The notes: generated from the letters alone by a model not told the origin. A stretch of 64,000 nt of DNA from Micromonospora sp. C31 (GCF_018070575.1 NZ_JAGPXN010000002.1:293237-357236), one strand, 5' to 3'; shown: positions 16,594-25,521, numbered from the stretch's first letter. Numbers and translations: made by a program.

Positions 16594-17175
16594 GTGACTG
16601 ACCTGGTGATCGGCGCCGACGGGCTGCCGCGATGCGGCTGGGGGCACAGCACCCCCGACTACGCCGCCTACCACGACACCGAGTGGGGTCGCCCGGTGCG
16701 CGGCGACGACGCGCTCTACGAGCGGCTCACGCTGGAGGCGTTCCAGTCGGGGCTGTCCTGGCTGACCATCCTCCGCAAGCGTCCCGCGTTCCGGCTGGCC
16801 TTCGACGGGTTCCGGATCGGGGCCGTGGCCGGCTACACCGACGCCGACGTCGCCCGGCTGCTCGCCGACGCCGGCATCGTCCGCAACCGGGCCAAGATCG
16901 AGGCGGCGATCGTCAACGCCCGGGCGGCGCTGGAGCTTCCGGAGGGGCTCTCCGCGCTGCTCTGGTCCTTCGCCCCGCCGCCCCGGCCGGCCCGGCCCGC
17001 GTCGTTCGGGGAGGTGCCGGCGCTGACCGCCGGGTCCACGGCGATGGCCAAGGCGCTCAAGAAGCGGGGCTTCCGCTTCGTCGGCCCGACCACGGCCTAC
17101 GCACTCATGCAGGCCACGGGGATGGTCGACGACCACCTTGTGGGCTGCCACGTCGTGGCGGCACGGGTGGCGTGA
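16594..17175 (+). CDS. tag: DNA-3-methyladenine glycosylase I
   Basis: This enzyme removes 3-methyladenine from alkylated DNA. The 193-residue protein keeps the zinc ligands of the TAG family: Cys14 and His27 near the N-terminus and His181 and Cys185 near the C-terminus (DDHLVGCH), with the same 13- and 4-residue spacings as in E. coli TAG. The helix-hairpin-helix region (TILRKRPAFRLAFDGF; FVGPTTAYALMQATGMVDDH) and the EWGRP pocket motif are present. The position three genes after folP2 matches mycobacterial tagA (Rv1210). Start GTG 16594 precedes the first zinc ligand by 13 residues. Confidence 0.95.
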   Translation: MTDLVIGADGLPRCGWGHSTPDYAAYHDTEWGRPVRGDDALYERLTLEAFQSGLSWLTILRKRPAFRLAFDGFRIGAVAGYTDADVARLLADAGIVRNRAKIEAAIVNARAALELPEGLSALLWSFAPPPRPARPASFGEVPALTAGSTAMAKALKKRGFRFVGPTTAYALMQATGMVDDHLVGCHVVAARVA

Positions 17176-17188
17176 TGGGATGGAGGTC

Positions 17189-17812
17189 ATGACGACCGAC
17201 ACCGCGCACCGGGTGGACGGGGCCCGCCCCGCCGACGGCACGGGCGCCTGGGCGGTGCTGCTGCCCACCGGGCGCTACGAGGCCGAGCGGCTCGTGCACC
17301 ACGACACGCTCGCGTTGACCGGCCTGGCCGACGACCCCGGGCCCCGCCCCGGCGACCGGGTGGCCGTGCTGGTCGACGCGCCGCTCCGGCTGGTGGCGCT
17401 GGGCCGGGTCGCCGCGGCCGGTGGTGAGCAGCGGGAGGATCCGGACGATCCGCAGTCCGAGTGGGTCGACGCGTCGCTGGTGGTGGCGTACACCCGGCGG
17501 GCCTTCGACGAGCCGGTGCCGGCCGAGGCGCTGGCGCTCGACGGGCCGGTGACCGCGCTCGACCCGGCGGCCCTCCGGGAGTTGGCCGACCGGCTCGGCC
17601 CGCCACCACGGCGGCGCTCCTGGCTGGTCAGCCTCGACCTGCCGATCGAGGCCGCGTCGCCCGCCGAGGCGGTCCGGCTGTTCTGGGCCTACGTGCAGGA
17701 GCTGGGCCCCCGCGAGCTGCCCGCCTTCGTCTCGCCCTCCGGCGACGAGCTGGCCATGCAGGCGTTCGTGCTCGGCGCGGAGGCCAACCAGGATCCGGAG
17801 GAGGACGACTGA
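17189..17812 (+). CDS. Conserved hypothetical protein
   Basis: The product is 207 residues if ATG 17189 is used (three codons more from ATG 17180; a GGAGG sits between them and fits neither perfectly). The N-terminal half has WAVLLPTGRYEAERLV and a beta-barrel-like RPGDRVAVLVDAPLRLVALG. The C-terminal part is the more distinctive: SWLVSLDLPIEAASPAEAVR, then FWAYVQELGPRELPAFVSP and an acidic end (EEDD). No catalytic motif or membrane segment is seen. It follows tag by a few bases and is probably co-transcribed. Function unknown. Confidence 0.75.
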   Translation: MTTDTAHRVDGARPADGTGAWAVLLPTGRYEAERLVHHDTLALTGLADDPGPRPGDRVAVLVDAPLRLVALGRVAAAGGEQREDPDDPQSEWVDASLVVAYTRRAFDEPVPAEALALDGPVTALDPAALRELADRLGPPPRRRSWLVSLDLPIEAASPAEAVRLFWAYVQELGPRELPAFVSPSGDELAMQAFVLGAEANQDPEEDD

Positions 17813-17819
17813 CCCGGTC

Positions 17820-17859
17820 CGGCGACGGCCGCGCGTCGACGCGCGGATGGCCGTTGCCG
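17820..17859. terminator. Hairpin terminator between convergent genes
   Basis: CGGCGACGGCC pairs with GGCCGTTGCCG with one mismatch, around an inner GCGCGTCGACGCGC palindrome. It lies 8 bp after the stop of the plus-strand gene and before the end of the enoyl-CoA hydratase gene. Confidence 0.65.
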
Positions 17860-17947
17860 GTGGTCCGCGCCGCGCCGGCCCACGCCCCGCCGACGGCACG
17901 GCCGGCCGCCTGCGGGTGCCCGTGGGGGCCGGCCGGGCGGGAAGGCG

Positions 17948-18739
17948 TCAGCGGCCCTCGTAGACCGGCTTCTGCTTGTTGACGAAGGCCAGGGTGCCGG
18001 CTCGGTGGTCGGCGGTGGCCCCGCAGATCGCCTGCGCCTGCGCCTCGGCGGCCAGGGCGTCGGCCAGCGTGCCCGCGTCGGCGATGGAGAGCTGCCGCTT
18101 GATCGCCCCGTACGCGACGGTCGGGCCGGCGGCCAGCCGGGCGGCCAGCTCCTGCGCGGTCGGCAGCACCTGCTCGTCGTCCTCCACCAGGCGGTTGAGC
18201 AGCCCGAGCTGGCAGGCGTCCGCCGCGCGCACCGGCTCGGCCAGCATCAGCAGCTCGATGGCCTTCGCGTGCCCGACGAGCCGGGGCAGCGTCCAGGAGG
18301 CTCCGGTGTCGGCGGCGAGCCCGACCTTGGCGAACGCCATCAGGAAGCTGGTCGACGGCCCGCCGATGCGGATGTCGGCCAGGAACGCCAGCGAGGCGCC
18401 CGCGCCGGCGGCCATCCCCCGCACGGCGGCGACCACCGGCTTGGGCAGGTTGGCCAGCCGGGCGGCGATCGGGTTGTAGTGCGCGCGGACGGTGTCCAGC
18501 GGGTTGCCGTCGGTGGACTCCAGGGTCTGCACGTGCTCGCGCAGGTCCTGGCCGGCGCTGAACGACCGACCCGCGCCCGCGAGCACCACCGCGCGGCAGG
18601 ACCGGTCGGTCTCCAGCTCGGCCAGCGTCTCCCGCAGCGCCTCCTTGAGCGCCACGTCCAGCGCGTTCATCGCCGTGGGGCGGTTCAGCGTCAGGGTGAC
18701 GACGGCGTCGGTGCGGTCGACGAGCAGCGGCTCGGTCAC
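17948..18739 (-). CDS. Enoyl-CoA hydratase/isomerase family protein (PaaG-like)
   Basis: The 263-residue crotonase-fold protein has the CoA and oxyanion-hole motifs LNRPTAMNALD, AGAGRSFSAGQDLREH and AVRGMAAGAGASLAF. The second oxyanion loop region shows KVGLAADTGASWTLPRLVG; the Asp at DTGASW and absence of two Glu residues resemble PaaG/PaaB-type isomerases. It starts at a GTG 2 nt after paaX, so they form an operon. PaaX is the phenylacetyl-CoA responsive repressor, so this enzyme probably acts in phenylacetate (ring-epoxide isomerisation) catabolism. The rest of the paa pathway is not in the window. Confidence 0.85.
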   Translation of the reverse strand: MTEPLLVDRTDAVVTLTLNRPTAMNALDVALKEALRETLAELETDRSCRAVVLAGAGRSFSAGQDLREHVQTLESTDGNPLDTVRAHYNPIAARLANLPKPVVAAVRGMAAGAGASLAFLADIRIGGPSTSFLMAFAKVGLAADTGASWTLPRLVGHAKAIELLMLAEPVRAADACQLGLLNRLVEDDEQVLPTAQELAARLAAGPTVAYGAIKRQLSIADAGTLADALAAEAQAQAICGATADHRAGTLAFVNKQKPVYEGR

Positions 18740-18741
18740 TT

Positions 18742-19560
18742 CTAACGACCCTTCTGTCGGGCGATGCGGTTGCCGGCGTCGAGGCACTGCTCGACGTACC
18801 GGTCGGCGGCCGGCCGCAGCCGGGCCGCGTGCCGGTCGAAGAAACTGGCGGCGGCGGTGCCGGGCCAGCGTTCGGGGAGCAGCGCCGGGGGCAGCTGCGG
18901 GTCCCGGAACAGGAAGGTACGCCACGCGTGCACGAGCCGGAACCGGGCGGCGTACGCCTCCTCGTCGAGGCTGCGCACGGTGACCCCGGCCAGCAGCGGG
19001 CGCTGCTCGGCGACGAACTGCTCGTACGCCTGGCCGATCTCCGCCAGGTCCCAGGCCCGGCGCACGACGCCCATGGCGCCGGGGGTGCCGGCGGTGTGCG
19101 CGGCGGTGAACCGCTCGTAGCGCACGTCCGCCTCGTCGAGCAGCACGTCCACGTCCTCACCGGGCCGGGTCGCCACCCAGGTGCACTCGTCCAGGGCGCC
19201 GTAGCCGAGGAAGGTCAGGTTGGCGGCGAGCCGCTGCCGGTCGCGGCGGGACAGGGGGGCCTCCAGCACCAGCAGGTCGAACCGTCCGTCCCAGGTGATC
19301 CGGCCGGTCCGGTAGATCCGCGCCGCCGCCTCGTCCAGCCGGCGGGCGGCTTTCGGTGTGATCGAATACCCCGGCCCGGTGGTCAGCCGGCACGGGTCGA
19401 GCCATCCCTGGCGGACCATCCGGGAGACCGCCGTGCGCACGGCGGGCGGGGCGATCCCGAGCGGCGCCAGCAGCCTGACCAGGGCGGCGACGGGTGCCCG
19501 GCCGCCCCTCGCCCGGAGGTGGTCGCCGTACAGGTCGAAGAGTGCCGACCGTGCCTGCAT
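18742..19560 (-). CDS. paaX: PaaX-family transcriptional repressor
   Basis: The 272-residue protein has an N-terminal winged-helix region (ALFDLYGDHLRARGGRAPVA; AVRTAVSRMVRQGWL), a central ferredoxin-like domain (WDGRFDLLVLEAPLSRRDRQ) and the C-terminal PaaX domain (VHAWRTFLFRDPQLPPALLP, then ERWPGTAAASFF). PaaX family members repress phenylacetate degradation genes and release DNA on binding phenylacetyl-CoA. It is followed by a crotonase-family gene 2 nt away. The divergent gap to the DUF3117 gene (19561-19750) should hold both promoters; I could not define an operator with confidence. Confidence 0.9.
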   Translation of the reverse strand: MQARSALFDLYGDHLRARGGRAPVAALVRLLAPLGIAPPAVRTAVSRMVRQGWLDPCRLTTGPGYSITPKAARRLDEAAARIYRTGRITWDGRFDLLVLEAPLSRRDRQRLAANLTFLGYGALDECTWVATRPGEDVDVLLDEADVRYERFTAAHTAGTPGAMGVVRRAWDLAEIGQAYEQFVAEQRPLLAGVTVRSLDEEAYAARFRLVHAWRTFLFRDPQLPPALLPERWPGTAAASFFDRHAARLRPAADRYVEQCLDAGNRIARQKGR

Positions 19561-19750
19561 GACCGCACATTGTGACAGGCCTTCTCAGGATAAGCTAGAT
19601 GCTGTTACATCAATGCTGCTTCGGTTTGGGTCCGGCGGTGTTCATCAGGGAAAATCGTTGGTCGACACCCCCGCGTAGGTTGCGGGTGGTCAAGACGAAG
19701 TGGCTGTGGGGCAACCCACCGACCCTGGTGTAGGTCTGAGGGGAGACAAC

Positions 19751-19918
19751 ATGGCGGCGATGAAGCCGCGGACGGGCGACGGTCCGCTGGAAGTCACCAA
19801 GGAGGGCCGGGGCATCGTCATGCGCGTCCCGCTGGAGGGCGGTGGCCGGCTCGTCGTCGAGATGACTCCCGACGAGGCCAATGCGCTCGGTGACGCACTG
19901 AAGGCAGCCGCCGGCTGA
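19751..19918 (+). CDS. DUF3117 small protein
   Basis: The 55-residue product is MAAMKPRTGDGPLEVTKEGR followed by GIVMRVPLEGGGRLVVEMTP and DEANALGDALKAA. This matches the DUF3117 family, nearly invariant across actinobacteria and equivalent to mycobacterial Rv1211 beside tagA. It has a compact beta-rich body and a short C-terminal helix. Its function is unknown. A GGGGAG site precedes the ATG. It is monocistronic, ending at a strong terminator, which suggests substantial expression. Confidence 0.9.
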   Translation: MAAMKPRTGDGPLEVTKEGRGIVMRVPLEGGGRLVVEMTPDEANALGDALKAAAG

Positions 19919-19959
19919 CCGAGGAACGGTCCGTGCGCCCGCGCGGGCCTTTCGTCAAC

Positions 19960-19992
19960 CCCTGAGCCACCGGCCCCGCCGGTGGCTCAGGG
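19960..19992 (+). terminator. Hairpin terminator after the DUF3117 gene
   Basis: A perfect 14-bp stem (CCCTGAGCCACCGG / CCGGTGGCTCAGGG) with a 5-nt loop is followed by TCTTCATT. It lies 42 bp after the stop. Confidence 0.85.
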
Positions 19993-20047
19993 TCTTCATT
20001 CCCCGCGGAGCCGCGCTCCGCGAGCTTCCCTGGAGGTACGGCTCCGC

Positions 20048-21514
20048 GTGCTCGCCATCCGTCTGCTCGCCGAGCCGGACCGGCTCGACACCCTCGTTCT
20101 GCCCGTCCGGCCCGGCCCGGCCGACGACGATCCGGCCCGACCGGCCCCGACCGCGGCGACGCTGCCCGACGGCGTGACCGAGGAGGCCGCCGCCCTGGTG
20201 CCGGCGGCCCGGATGCACGGGCGCCCCGGCGAGGTCCGGGCACAGCTGCGCCCCGGACGGGATCCAGGCCGGCTGCTGCTGCTCGGCGTCGGCGAGGGCG
20301 ACGAGGCGGGCTGGCGGGCGGCCGGCGCGGCCCTGGCCCGCGCCGCGAAGGATGAGACACGCGTCACGTTGGCGATGCCGGTCGAGGCCACGTCGGCAGC
20401 CGTACGCGGACTGGTCGAGGGGCTGCTGTTGGCCTCGTACCGGTTCCGGATGACCGACGCCGGCACCGCCCCCGCCCTGGCGGAGGTCGACGTCGTGGTG
20501 GCCGACCCGGACGCGCACGCCGCGACCGTGGAGGTGGCCCGGACGACGGCCCGGATGACCCGCTTCGCCCGCGACCTCACCAACACCCCCTCGTCGGTCA
20601 AGAGCCCGCAGTGGTTCGCCGAGCAGGTCGCCGCCCTCGCCGCCGACGTGCCCGACCTGCACCTGCGCGTACGCGGCCCGGACGAGCTGGCGGCCGAGGG
20701 CTTCGGCGGGATCCTCGCCGTCGGGGGCGGCTCCGCCAGCGGCCCGCGCCTGGTAGAGCTGGACTGGCGGCCGGCCGACGCGCGTACCCACGTGGTGCTG
20801 GTCGGCAAGGGGATCACGTTCGACACCGGCGGCATCTCGATCAAGCCGGTGGCGTCGATGAAGCTGATGCGCAAGGACATGGCCGGGGCGGCGGCGGTGG
20901 TCGCGGCGACCCTCGGCGCGGCGGCCCTGCGCCTGCCGGTCCGGGTCACCACGCTCGCGCCGCTGGCCGAGAACATGCTCAGCGGTTCGGCGTTCCGCCC
21001 CGGCGACGTCATCCGCCACTACGGCGGCACCACCAGCGAGACCACCAACTCCGACGCCGAGGGGCGGCTCGTCCTGGCCGACGCCCTCGCGTACGCCGTC
21101 GCCGAGCTCCGGCCCGACCTGCTGGTCGATCTCGCCACGCTCACCGGGGCGAACGCGGTCGCGCTGGGCAAGCGCACCGGCGCGCTCTACAGCGACAACG
21201 ACGGGCTCGCCGCGGACGTGCTGGCCGCGATCTCCGCCGCCGGCGAGTCCGCCTGGCGGATGCCGCTGCCCGCCGACTACGCCGAGCACCTCGGCAGCGA
21301 GCTGGCCGACCTGCACAGCTCGCCGGACCGGGGCGCCGGTTCCGTGCTGGCCGCGCTCTACCTGCGGGAGTTCACCGGCGAGCTGCACGACCGGTGGCTG
21401 CACGTGGACATGTCCGCCCCCTCGTGGGCCGACGGCGACGACGCCGAGCTGACCCGGGGCGCGACCGGCTGGGGCGTACGCTCGCTGCTGCGCTGGCTGG
21501 GCTCGCTGGGTTGA
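20048..21514 (+). CDS. pepA: Leucyl aminopeptidase (M17)
   Basis: M17 aminopeptidases are hexameric two-metal enzymes that remove N-terminal residues. The 488-residue protein has the catalytic and metal motifs VGKGITFDTGGISIKP, MRKDMAGAAAV and NSDAEGRLVLADAL (family NTDAEGR), plus LATLTGA. The GTG at 20048 has GGAGG 11 nt upstream and keeps the N-terminal macro-like domain whole. The terminator hairpin of the previous gene separates its transcription. Housekeeping role in peptide turnover is likely. The N-terminal domain is diverse in this family. Confidence 0.92.
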   Translation: MLAIRLLAEPDRLDTLVLPVRPGPADDDPARPAPTAATLPDGVTEEAAALVPAARMHGRPGEVRAQLRPGRDPGRLLLLGVGEGDEAGWRAAGAALARAAKDETRVTLAMPVEATSAAVRGLVEGLLLASYRFRMTDAGTAPALAEVDVVVADPDAHAATVEVARTTARMTRFARDLTNTPSSVKSPQWFAEQVAALAADVPDLHLRVRGPDELAAEGFGGILAVGGGSASGPRLVELDWRPADARTHVVLVGKGITFDTGGISIKPVASMKLMRKDMAGAAAVVAATLGAAALRLPVRVTTLAPLAENMLSGSAFRPGDVIRHYGGTTSETTNSDAEGRLVLADALAYAVAELRPDLLVDLATLTGANAVALGKRTGALYSDNDGLAADVLAAISAAGESAWRMPLPADYAEHLGSELADLHSSPDRGAGSVLAALYLREFTGELHDRWLHVDMSAPSWADGDDAELTRGATGWGVRSLLRWLGSLG

Positions 21515-21560
21515 CCGCCAGGCGGCGCCCGCCCCCGGCGGTCGCCCGGTCAGCGGCGGG

Positions 21561-22256
21561 TCAGCACTTGACGGCGGCGAGCAGCCCGTGGCCGACCGGC
21601 AGCAGCGCCGGGATCCAGTGCTCGGACTCCCGGATCGCCTTGATCGCCTCGCGGACGGTCACCGTCTCGACGTCGCGGGCGGCCGGGTCGCCGATCCGGC
21701 CGCCGGCCAGCGTGCCGTTGAGCGCGACCACGCCGCCCGGCCGCAGCAGCCGCAGCGCGGCGTCGACGCAGGCGGCGAACCCGGTCGCCTCGGCGTCCAC
21801 GAAGACCAGGTCGTACGCGCCGTCGGCGAGCCGGGGGAGCACGTCCAGCGCCCGGCCGGTGATGATCCGGGTGCGCCCGGCGGCGAAGCCCGCCTCGGTG
21901 AAGATCCGCCGGGCGATCCGCTGGTGCTCGACCTCGACGTCGATGGTGGTGAGCACGCCGTCGGCGCGCATTCCGCGCAGCAGCCAGACCCCGCTGACTC
22001 CCGTGCCGGTGCCGATCTCCACCACCGCCCGGGCGCTGCCGGCGGCGGCGAGCAGCCGCAGCGCCGCGCCGGCACCGGCGGTGACCGCCTCGAGGCCGAC
22101 CTCGTGGGCCAGGCTGCGGGCGGTGCGCAGGACGAGATCCTCGGTCACGTACGACTCGGCGAAGTGCAGGGTCTGGGCCGTCGAAGTGCCGGAACCGGCG
22201 ACCGTGGCGATGGGACACCTCCGGGCGGCATGCGTGGTGCGGGGGCGGGTGGGCAC
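21561..22256 (-). CDS. O-methyltransferase family protein (Rv1220c-like)
   Basis: This is a class I SAM-dependent methyltransferase with motif I AVVEIGTGTGVSGVWLL, GVLTTIDVEVEHQRIARRIF and YDLVFVDAEATGF, ending LGGR-like (seen as LAGGRIGDP) and LLPVGHGLLAAVKC. The order next to htrA matches mycobacterial Rv1220c. Substrate unknown. The start is unclear: the only canonical start that keeps the frame is a GTG at 22256 with a weak SD. A strong GGAGG (22218-22222) stands 6 nt before an ATC codon at 22211. The product is 231 residues from the GTG. Confidence 0.85.
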   Translation of the reverse strand: MPTRPRTTHAARRCPIATVAGSGTSTAQTLHFAESYVTEDLVLRTARSLAHEVGLEAVTAGAGAALRLLAAAGSARAVVEIGTGTGVSGVWLLRGMRADGVLTTIDVEVEHQRIARRIFTEAGFAAGRTRIITGRALDVLPRLADGAYDLVFVDAEATGFAACVDAALRLLRPGGVVALNGTLAGGRIGDPAARDVETVTVREAIKAIRESEHWIPALLPVGHGLLAAVKC

Positions 22257-22427
22257 TGTGAGCCTAGAGGCGACGTCGAACGGGCGCAGCCGCGCGTCCG
22301 CCACCCGACGATCACCGTCGGCAACCGGTGACTCCATCCGGCGCATCCGTGTAATCCTGGAAGTGGTGTTCCGGCGAGCGCGACCGGGCGACCCTGTCGC
22401 CGGGTCCGTGGCGCACGGGAGCCGGGG

Positions 22428-23771
22428 ATGGACTGGGAGGGCACCGACGTGACCGACGGCTGGGACTGGCGCCAGCCCGGGGGAACTCCGGCACCGGCAC
22501 GACCGCCGCTGCCCGGACGCCCCCCGGTGGGCTCGCCGTCGGCGCCTCACGGCGCCGGGGGCGGCACGACCTCGCCCTGGTGGTCGGACGCGATGGCCGA
22601 CCCGTGGCGCGACCCCTCCGCGCCTGCGGCCGTGGTGCTGCCGGCCGCGCCGGGCCCCGGCACGGAGCCGGAGCCGGTGAGCGACCCGGATGCCCCGGGC
22701 CGGCCGACGCTGCGGCAGCTGCTGCTCATCCCGTTGATCACCGCGCTGCTCGCGGGCAGCCTGGGCGGGGCGCTCGGGTACGCCTTCGCGGTGCGCGGGG
22801 GCGCCGTGGCCGGCACGGTCCTCGGCGCGGACCCGCAGGCGCCCGGCCTGGCCCAGCGCAGGCCCGAGTCGTTGGCCGGGGTCGCCGAGCGGGTGCTGCC
22901 CAGCGTGGTGACCGTCCGGGTGGCGGGCCTGGGCGGCACGAGCGAGGGCTCGGGCTTCATCGCCAGCGCCGACGGGCACGTGATCACCAACGACCACGTG
23001 GTGGCGGGGGCGACCGGCAAGGCGTCGGTGATCTTCAACGACGGCAGCTCGGCCCCCGCGACCGTCGTCGGGAAGGACCCGGAATCCGACATCGCGGTGA
23101 TCAAGGTCTCCCGGACGGGCCTGCGGCCGGTCGAGTTCGGCGACTCCGACGCGCTGGCCGTGGGCGACCCGGTGCTGGCCATGGGCTCGCCGCTCTCGCT
23201 GGCCAACACGGTCACGGCCGGCATCGTCAGCGCCCTGGACCGCACGATGCGGGCCGGCGAGCCCGGCGGTCCCACGCGCTACTACGCGGCGATCCAGACC
23301 GACGCGGCGGTCAACCACGGCAACTCGGGCGGCCCGCTGGTCGACGGCGCGGGCCGGGTGATCGGGGTCAACTCCACCATCAAGTCGCTGGTCTCCGACG
23401 GGCAGGAGGCGGGCAACATCGGCCTCGCCTTCGCCATCCCGATCAACCAGGCCAAGCGGATCACCCAGGACATCATCGGCACCGGCAAGGCCCGGCGCAC
23501 GGTGATCGGCGCCCAGGTCGGCGGGGCCGGCGCGGGCACCGGCGGAACCGGCGTACGCCTGGCTGCCGTGGAACCGTCGGGCCCGGCGGCCGGTGCCGGG
23601 CTGAAGGCCGGGGACGTGATCCTGAAGCTCAACGGCCGGCCGATGACCGAACCGACCGACCTCATCGCCCTGGTCCGGAAGTTCGCGCCCGGCGCGGTGG
23701 TGACCGTGGAGTACCGCCGGGGCGCCAACCGGCAGAACGCCTCCGTGACACTGGCCGCAGACGCCAAGTAG
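22428..23771 (+). CDS. htrA: HtrA-family membrane serine protease with PDZ domain
   Basis: HtrA proteases degrade or refold damaged envelope proteins. The 447-residue protein has a Pro-rich cytoplasmic N-terminus and one membrane helix at about 97-120. A trypsin-like domain follows, with the triad His190 (TNDHVV), Asp221 (ESDIAVIKV) and Ser300 (NHGNSGGPL). A C-terminal PDZ domain lies at about 355-445 (VEPSGPAAGAGLKAGDVILK). ATG 22428 and GTG 22449 both have good SD sequences (GGGAG at -6, GGGAGG at -8). It is followed by tatB as in mycobacteria. The sigE-rseA genes that usually precede it are absent here. Confidence 0.93.
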   Translation: MDWEGTDVTDGWDWRQPGGTPAPARPPLPGRPPVGSPSAPHGAGGGTTSPWWSDAMADPWRDPSAPAAVVLPAAPGPGTEPEPVSDPDAPGRPTLRQLLLIPLITALLAGSLGGALGYAFAVRGGAVAGTVLGADPQAPGLAQRRPESLAGVAERVLPSVVTVRVAGLGGTSEGSGFIASADGHVITNDHVVAGATGKASVIFNDGSSAPATVVGKDPESDIAVIKVSRTGLRPVEFGDSDALAVGDPVLAMGSPLSLANTVTAGIVSALDRTMRAGEPGGPTRYYAAIQTDAAVNHGNSGGPLVDGAGRVIGVNSTIKSLVSDGQEAGNIGLAFAIPINQAKRITQDIIGTGKARRTVIGAQVGGAGAGTGGTGVRLAAVEPSGPAAGAGLKAGDVILKLNGRPMTEPTDLIALVRKFAPGAVVTVEYRRGANRQNASVTLAADAK

Positions 23772-23843
23772 GGACCGGTCACCTCTCCCCGGGGGTGCCC
23801 GACGTGCGTAGTCTTGCTGCTGACGCCGAAGGAGGCCCGCGCA

Positions 23844-24266
23844 GTGTTCGAGAACCTGAACTGGTGGGAGATCGGTGCGCTGCTGCTCCTGGCGCTGCTG
23901 ATCTTCGGTGACCGGCTGCCCGCGGTGATCAGCGACGGCCTGCGCATGGTGCGCAACCTGCGCGCCATGGCCAGCAACGCCACGACCGACCTCAGTCGCG
24001 AGCTGGGCACCGACATCCAGCTGGAGGATCTGCACCCGAAGGCGTTCATCCGCAAGCACCTGCTCAGCGAGGAGGACGAGCAGGCGATCCGGAAGCCCCT
24101 CCAGGGCGTCTACGACAACCTGCGGGCGGACGTCACCGGCGTGCACGACGAGCTGAAGGACGTGGCCTCCGCCGCCGACCTGCGTACGGGCGGCAGCCGA
24201 CCGGCCACCGCCACCGGCGCCGCCCCGGCCCCCGCTCCCCGGGTCAGCTACGACGACGCGACCTGA
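23844..24266 (+). CDS. tatB: Sec-independent translocase subunit TatB
   Basis: TatB forms the twin-arginine substrate receptor with TatC. The 140-residue product starts VFENLNWWEIGALLLLALLI with the short N-terminal helix and FGDRLP hinge of TatA/B proteins. An amphipathic helix (ISDGLRMVRNLRAMASNATT) and a charged region (TDIQLEDLHPKAFIRKHLLS) come next, then an Ala/Pro tail. The GTG at 23844 has GGAGG at -8. Adjacency to htrA matches mycobacterial Rv1223-Rv1224. Length and the extended polar region favour TatB over TatA. Confidence 0.92.
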   Translation: MFENLNWWEIGALLLLALLIFGDRLPAVISDGLRMVRNLRAMASNATTDLSRELGTDIQLEDLHPKAFIRKHLLSEEDEQAIRKPLQGVYDNLRADVTGVHDELKDVASAADLRTGGSRPATATGAAPAPAPRVSYDDAT

Positions 24267-24300
24267 CCCCGCCCGCCGTAGCCGCGCCGGAGACGGCGAC

Positions 24301-24332
24301 GGGGGCGGCGCTCCGCGGGGAACGCCGCCCCC
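24301..24332. terminator. Hairpin terminator between tatB and mrp
   Basis: Perfect 10-bp arms (GGGGGCGGCG / CGCCGCCCCC) enclose a 12-nt loop. It lies between convergent genes. Confidence 0.75.
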
Positions 24333-24372
24333 GGACGGGTGGCGGGGGTCGCCGGCCGTGGCCGGCGTACGG

Positions 24373-25521
24373 TCAGCGGCCGGCGGGCTTGAGGCCCAGC
24401 GGCTTGCCGAGCAGCGACTCCCGTCGCACGGCGAGCCGGTCGGCGATCTGGCCCAGCGCCGTGGCGGCGGGTGACTCCGGCGCGGCCAGCACGACCGGGG
24501 TTCCCTCGTCGCCGGCCTCGCGTACCCGGGTGTCGAGCGGGATCTGCCCCAGCAGCGGCACCTGCGCGCCGATGGTCTTGGTCAGCGACTCGGCGACCGT
24601 CTGGCCGCCACCGGAGCCGAAGACCTCCATCCGCGAGCCGTCGGGCAGCTCCAGCCAGGACATGTTCTCGATGACGCCGACCACCCGCTGGTGGGTCTGC
24701 AGCGCGATCGCGCCGGCCCGTTCGGCCACCTCGGCGGCGGCGGTCTGCGGGGTGGTGACGATCAGGATCTCGGAGTTGGGCAGCAGCTGGGCCAGGGAGA
24801 TGGCCACGTCGCCGGTGCCCGGCGGCAGGTCGAGCAGGAGCACGTCCAGCTCACCCCAGTAGACGTCGGCGAGGAACTGCTGCAACGCCCGGTGCAGCAT
24901 CGGCCCGCGCCACACCACGGCGGCGTTGCCGGCGGTGAACATGCCAATCGAGATGACCTTCACGCCGTGTGACTGCGGCGGCATGATCATGTCCTCGACG
25001 CGGGTCGGGCGGCCGTCCGCGCCGAGCATCCGGGGCACCGAGTGGCCGTAGATGTCGGCGTCGACCACACCGACGGAGAGCCCGCGGGCGGCCAGCGCGG
25101 CGGCCAGGTTGACCGTCACGCTGGACTTGCCGACGCCGCCCTTGCCGCTGGCGACCGCGTAGACCCGGGTGCGGGAGCCCGGCTGGGCGAACGGGATGAC
25201 CGGCTCCTGGGCGGCGCCGCCGCCGCGCAGTTTCGCCTGGAGCTCCTGGCGCTGCTCGGGGCTCATCACGCCGAACTCGATCGTCACGCCGGTCACCCCG
25301 GGCACCGCGCCGACCGCGGCCGTGATGTCCGAGCGCAGCTTGTCCTTCAGCGGGCAGCCGGCGACGGTGAGCAGCAGCTCGACCCGTACCACGCCGTCGT
25401 CGCCGACCTCGGCGGAGCGGACCATGCCCAGTTCGGTGATGGGCCGGCGGATCTCCGGGTCGTTGACGGTGGCCAGCGCGGCCTGGATCGCGTCGGAGAC
25501 GGTGCTGACGGGTGCTGACAT
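24373..25521 (-). CDS. mrp: Mrp/NBP35-family P-loop ATPase (Fe-S carrier)
   Basis: These proteins carry and transfer Fe-S clusters. The 382-residue protein has an N-terminal MIP18/DUF59 domain (ALATVNDPEIRRPITELGMV), then the deviant Walker A SGKGGVGKSSVTVNLA at about 125. The Mrp signature LLLDLPPGTGDVAISLAQLL is also present. The C-terminal CxxC seen in many Mrp proteins is replaced by ENMSWLELPDGS without cysteine. I recall this also from the mycobacterial protein, so it seems lineage-typical. ATG 25521 is chosen because the 14 codons upstream lack the domain pattern. The position matches Rv1229c. Confidence 0.9.
   Translation of the reverse strand: MSAPVSTVSDAIQAALATVNDPEIRRPITELGMVRSAEVGDDGVVRVELLLTVAGCPLKDKLRSDITAAVGAVPGVTGVTIEFGVMSPEQRQELQAKLRGGGAAQEPVIPFAQPGSRTRVYAVASGKGGVGKSSVTVNLAAALAARGLSVGVVDADIYGHSVPRMLGADGRPTRVEDMIMPPQSHGVKVISIGMFTAGNAAVVWRGPMLHRALQQFLADVYWGELDVLLLDLPPGTGDVAISLAQLLPNSEILIVTTPQTAAAEVAERAGAIALQTHQRVVGVIENMSWLELPDGSRMEVFGSGGGQTVAESLTKTIGAQVPLLGQIPLDTRVREAGDEGTPVVLAAPESPAATALGQIADRLAVRRESLLGKPLGLKPAGR

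Noticed and set aside
22257..24146. Long minus-strand open frame upstream of the O-methyltransferase
   Set aside because: It is antisense to htrA and tatB; His/Asp-rich composition is typical of reverse GC-rich frames.
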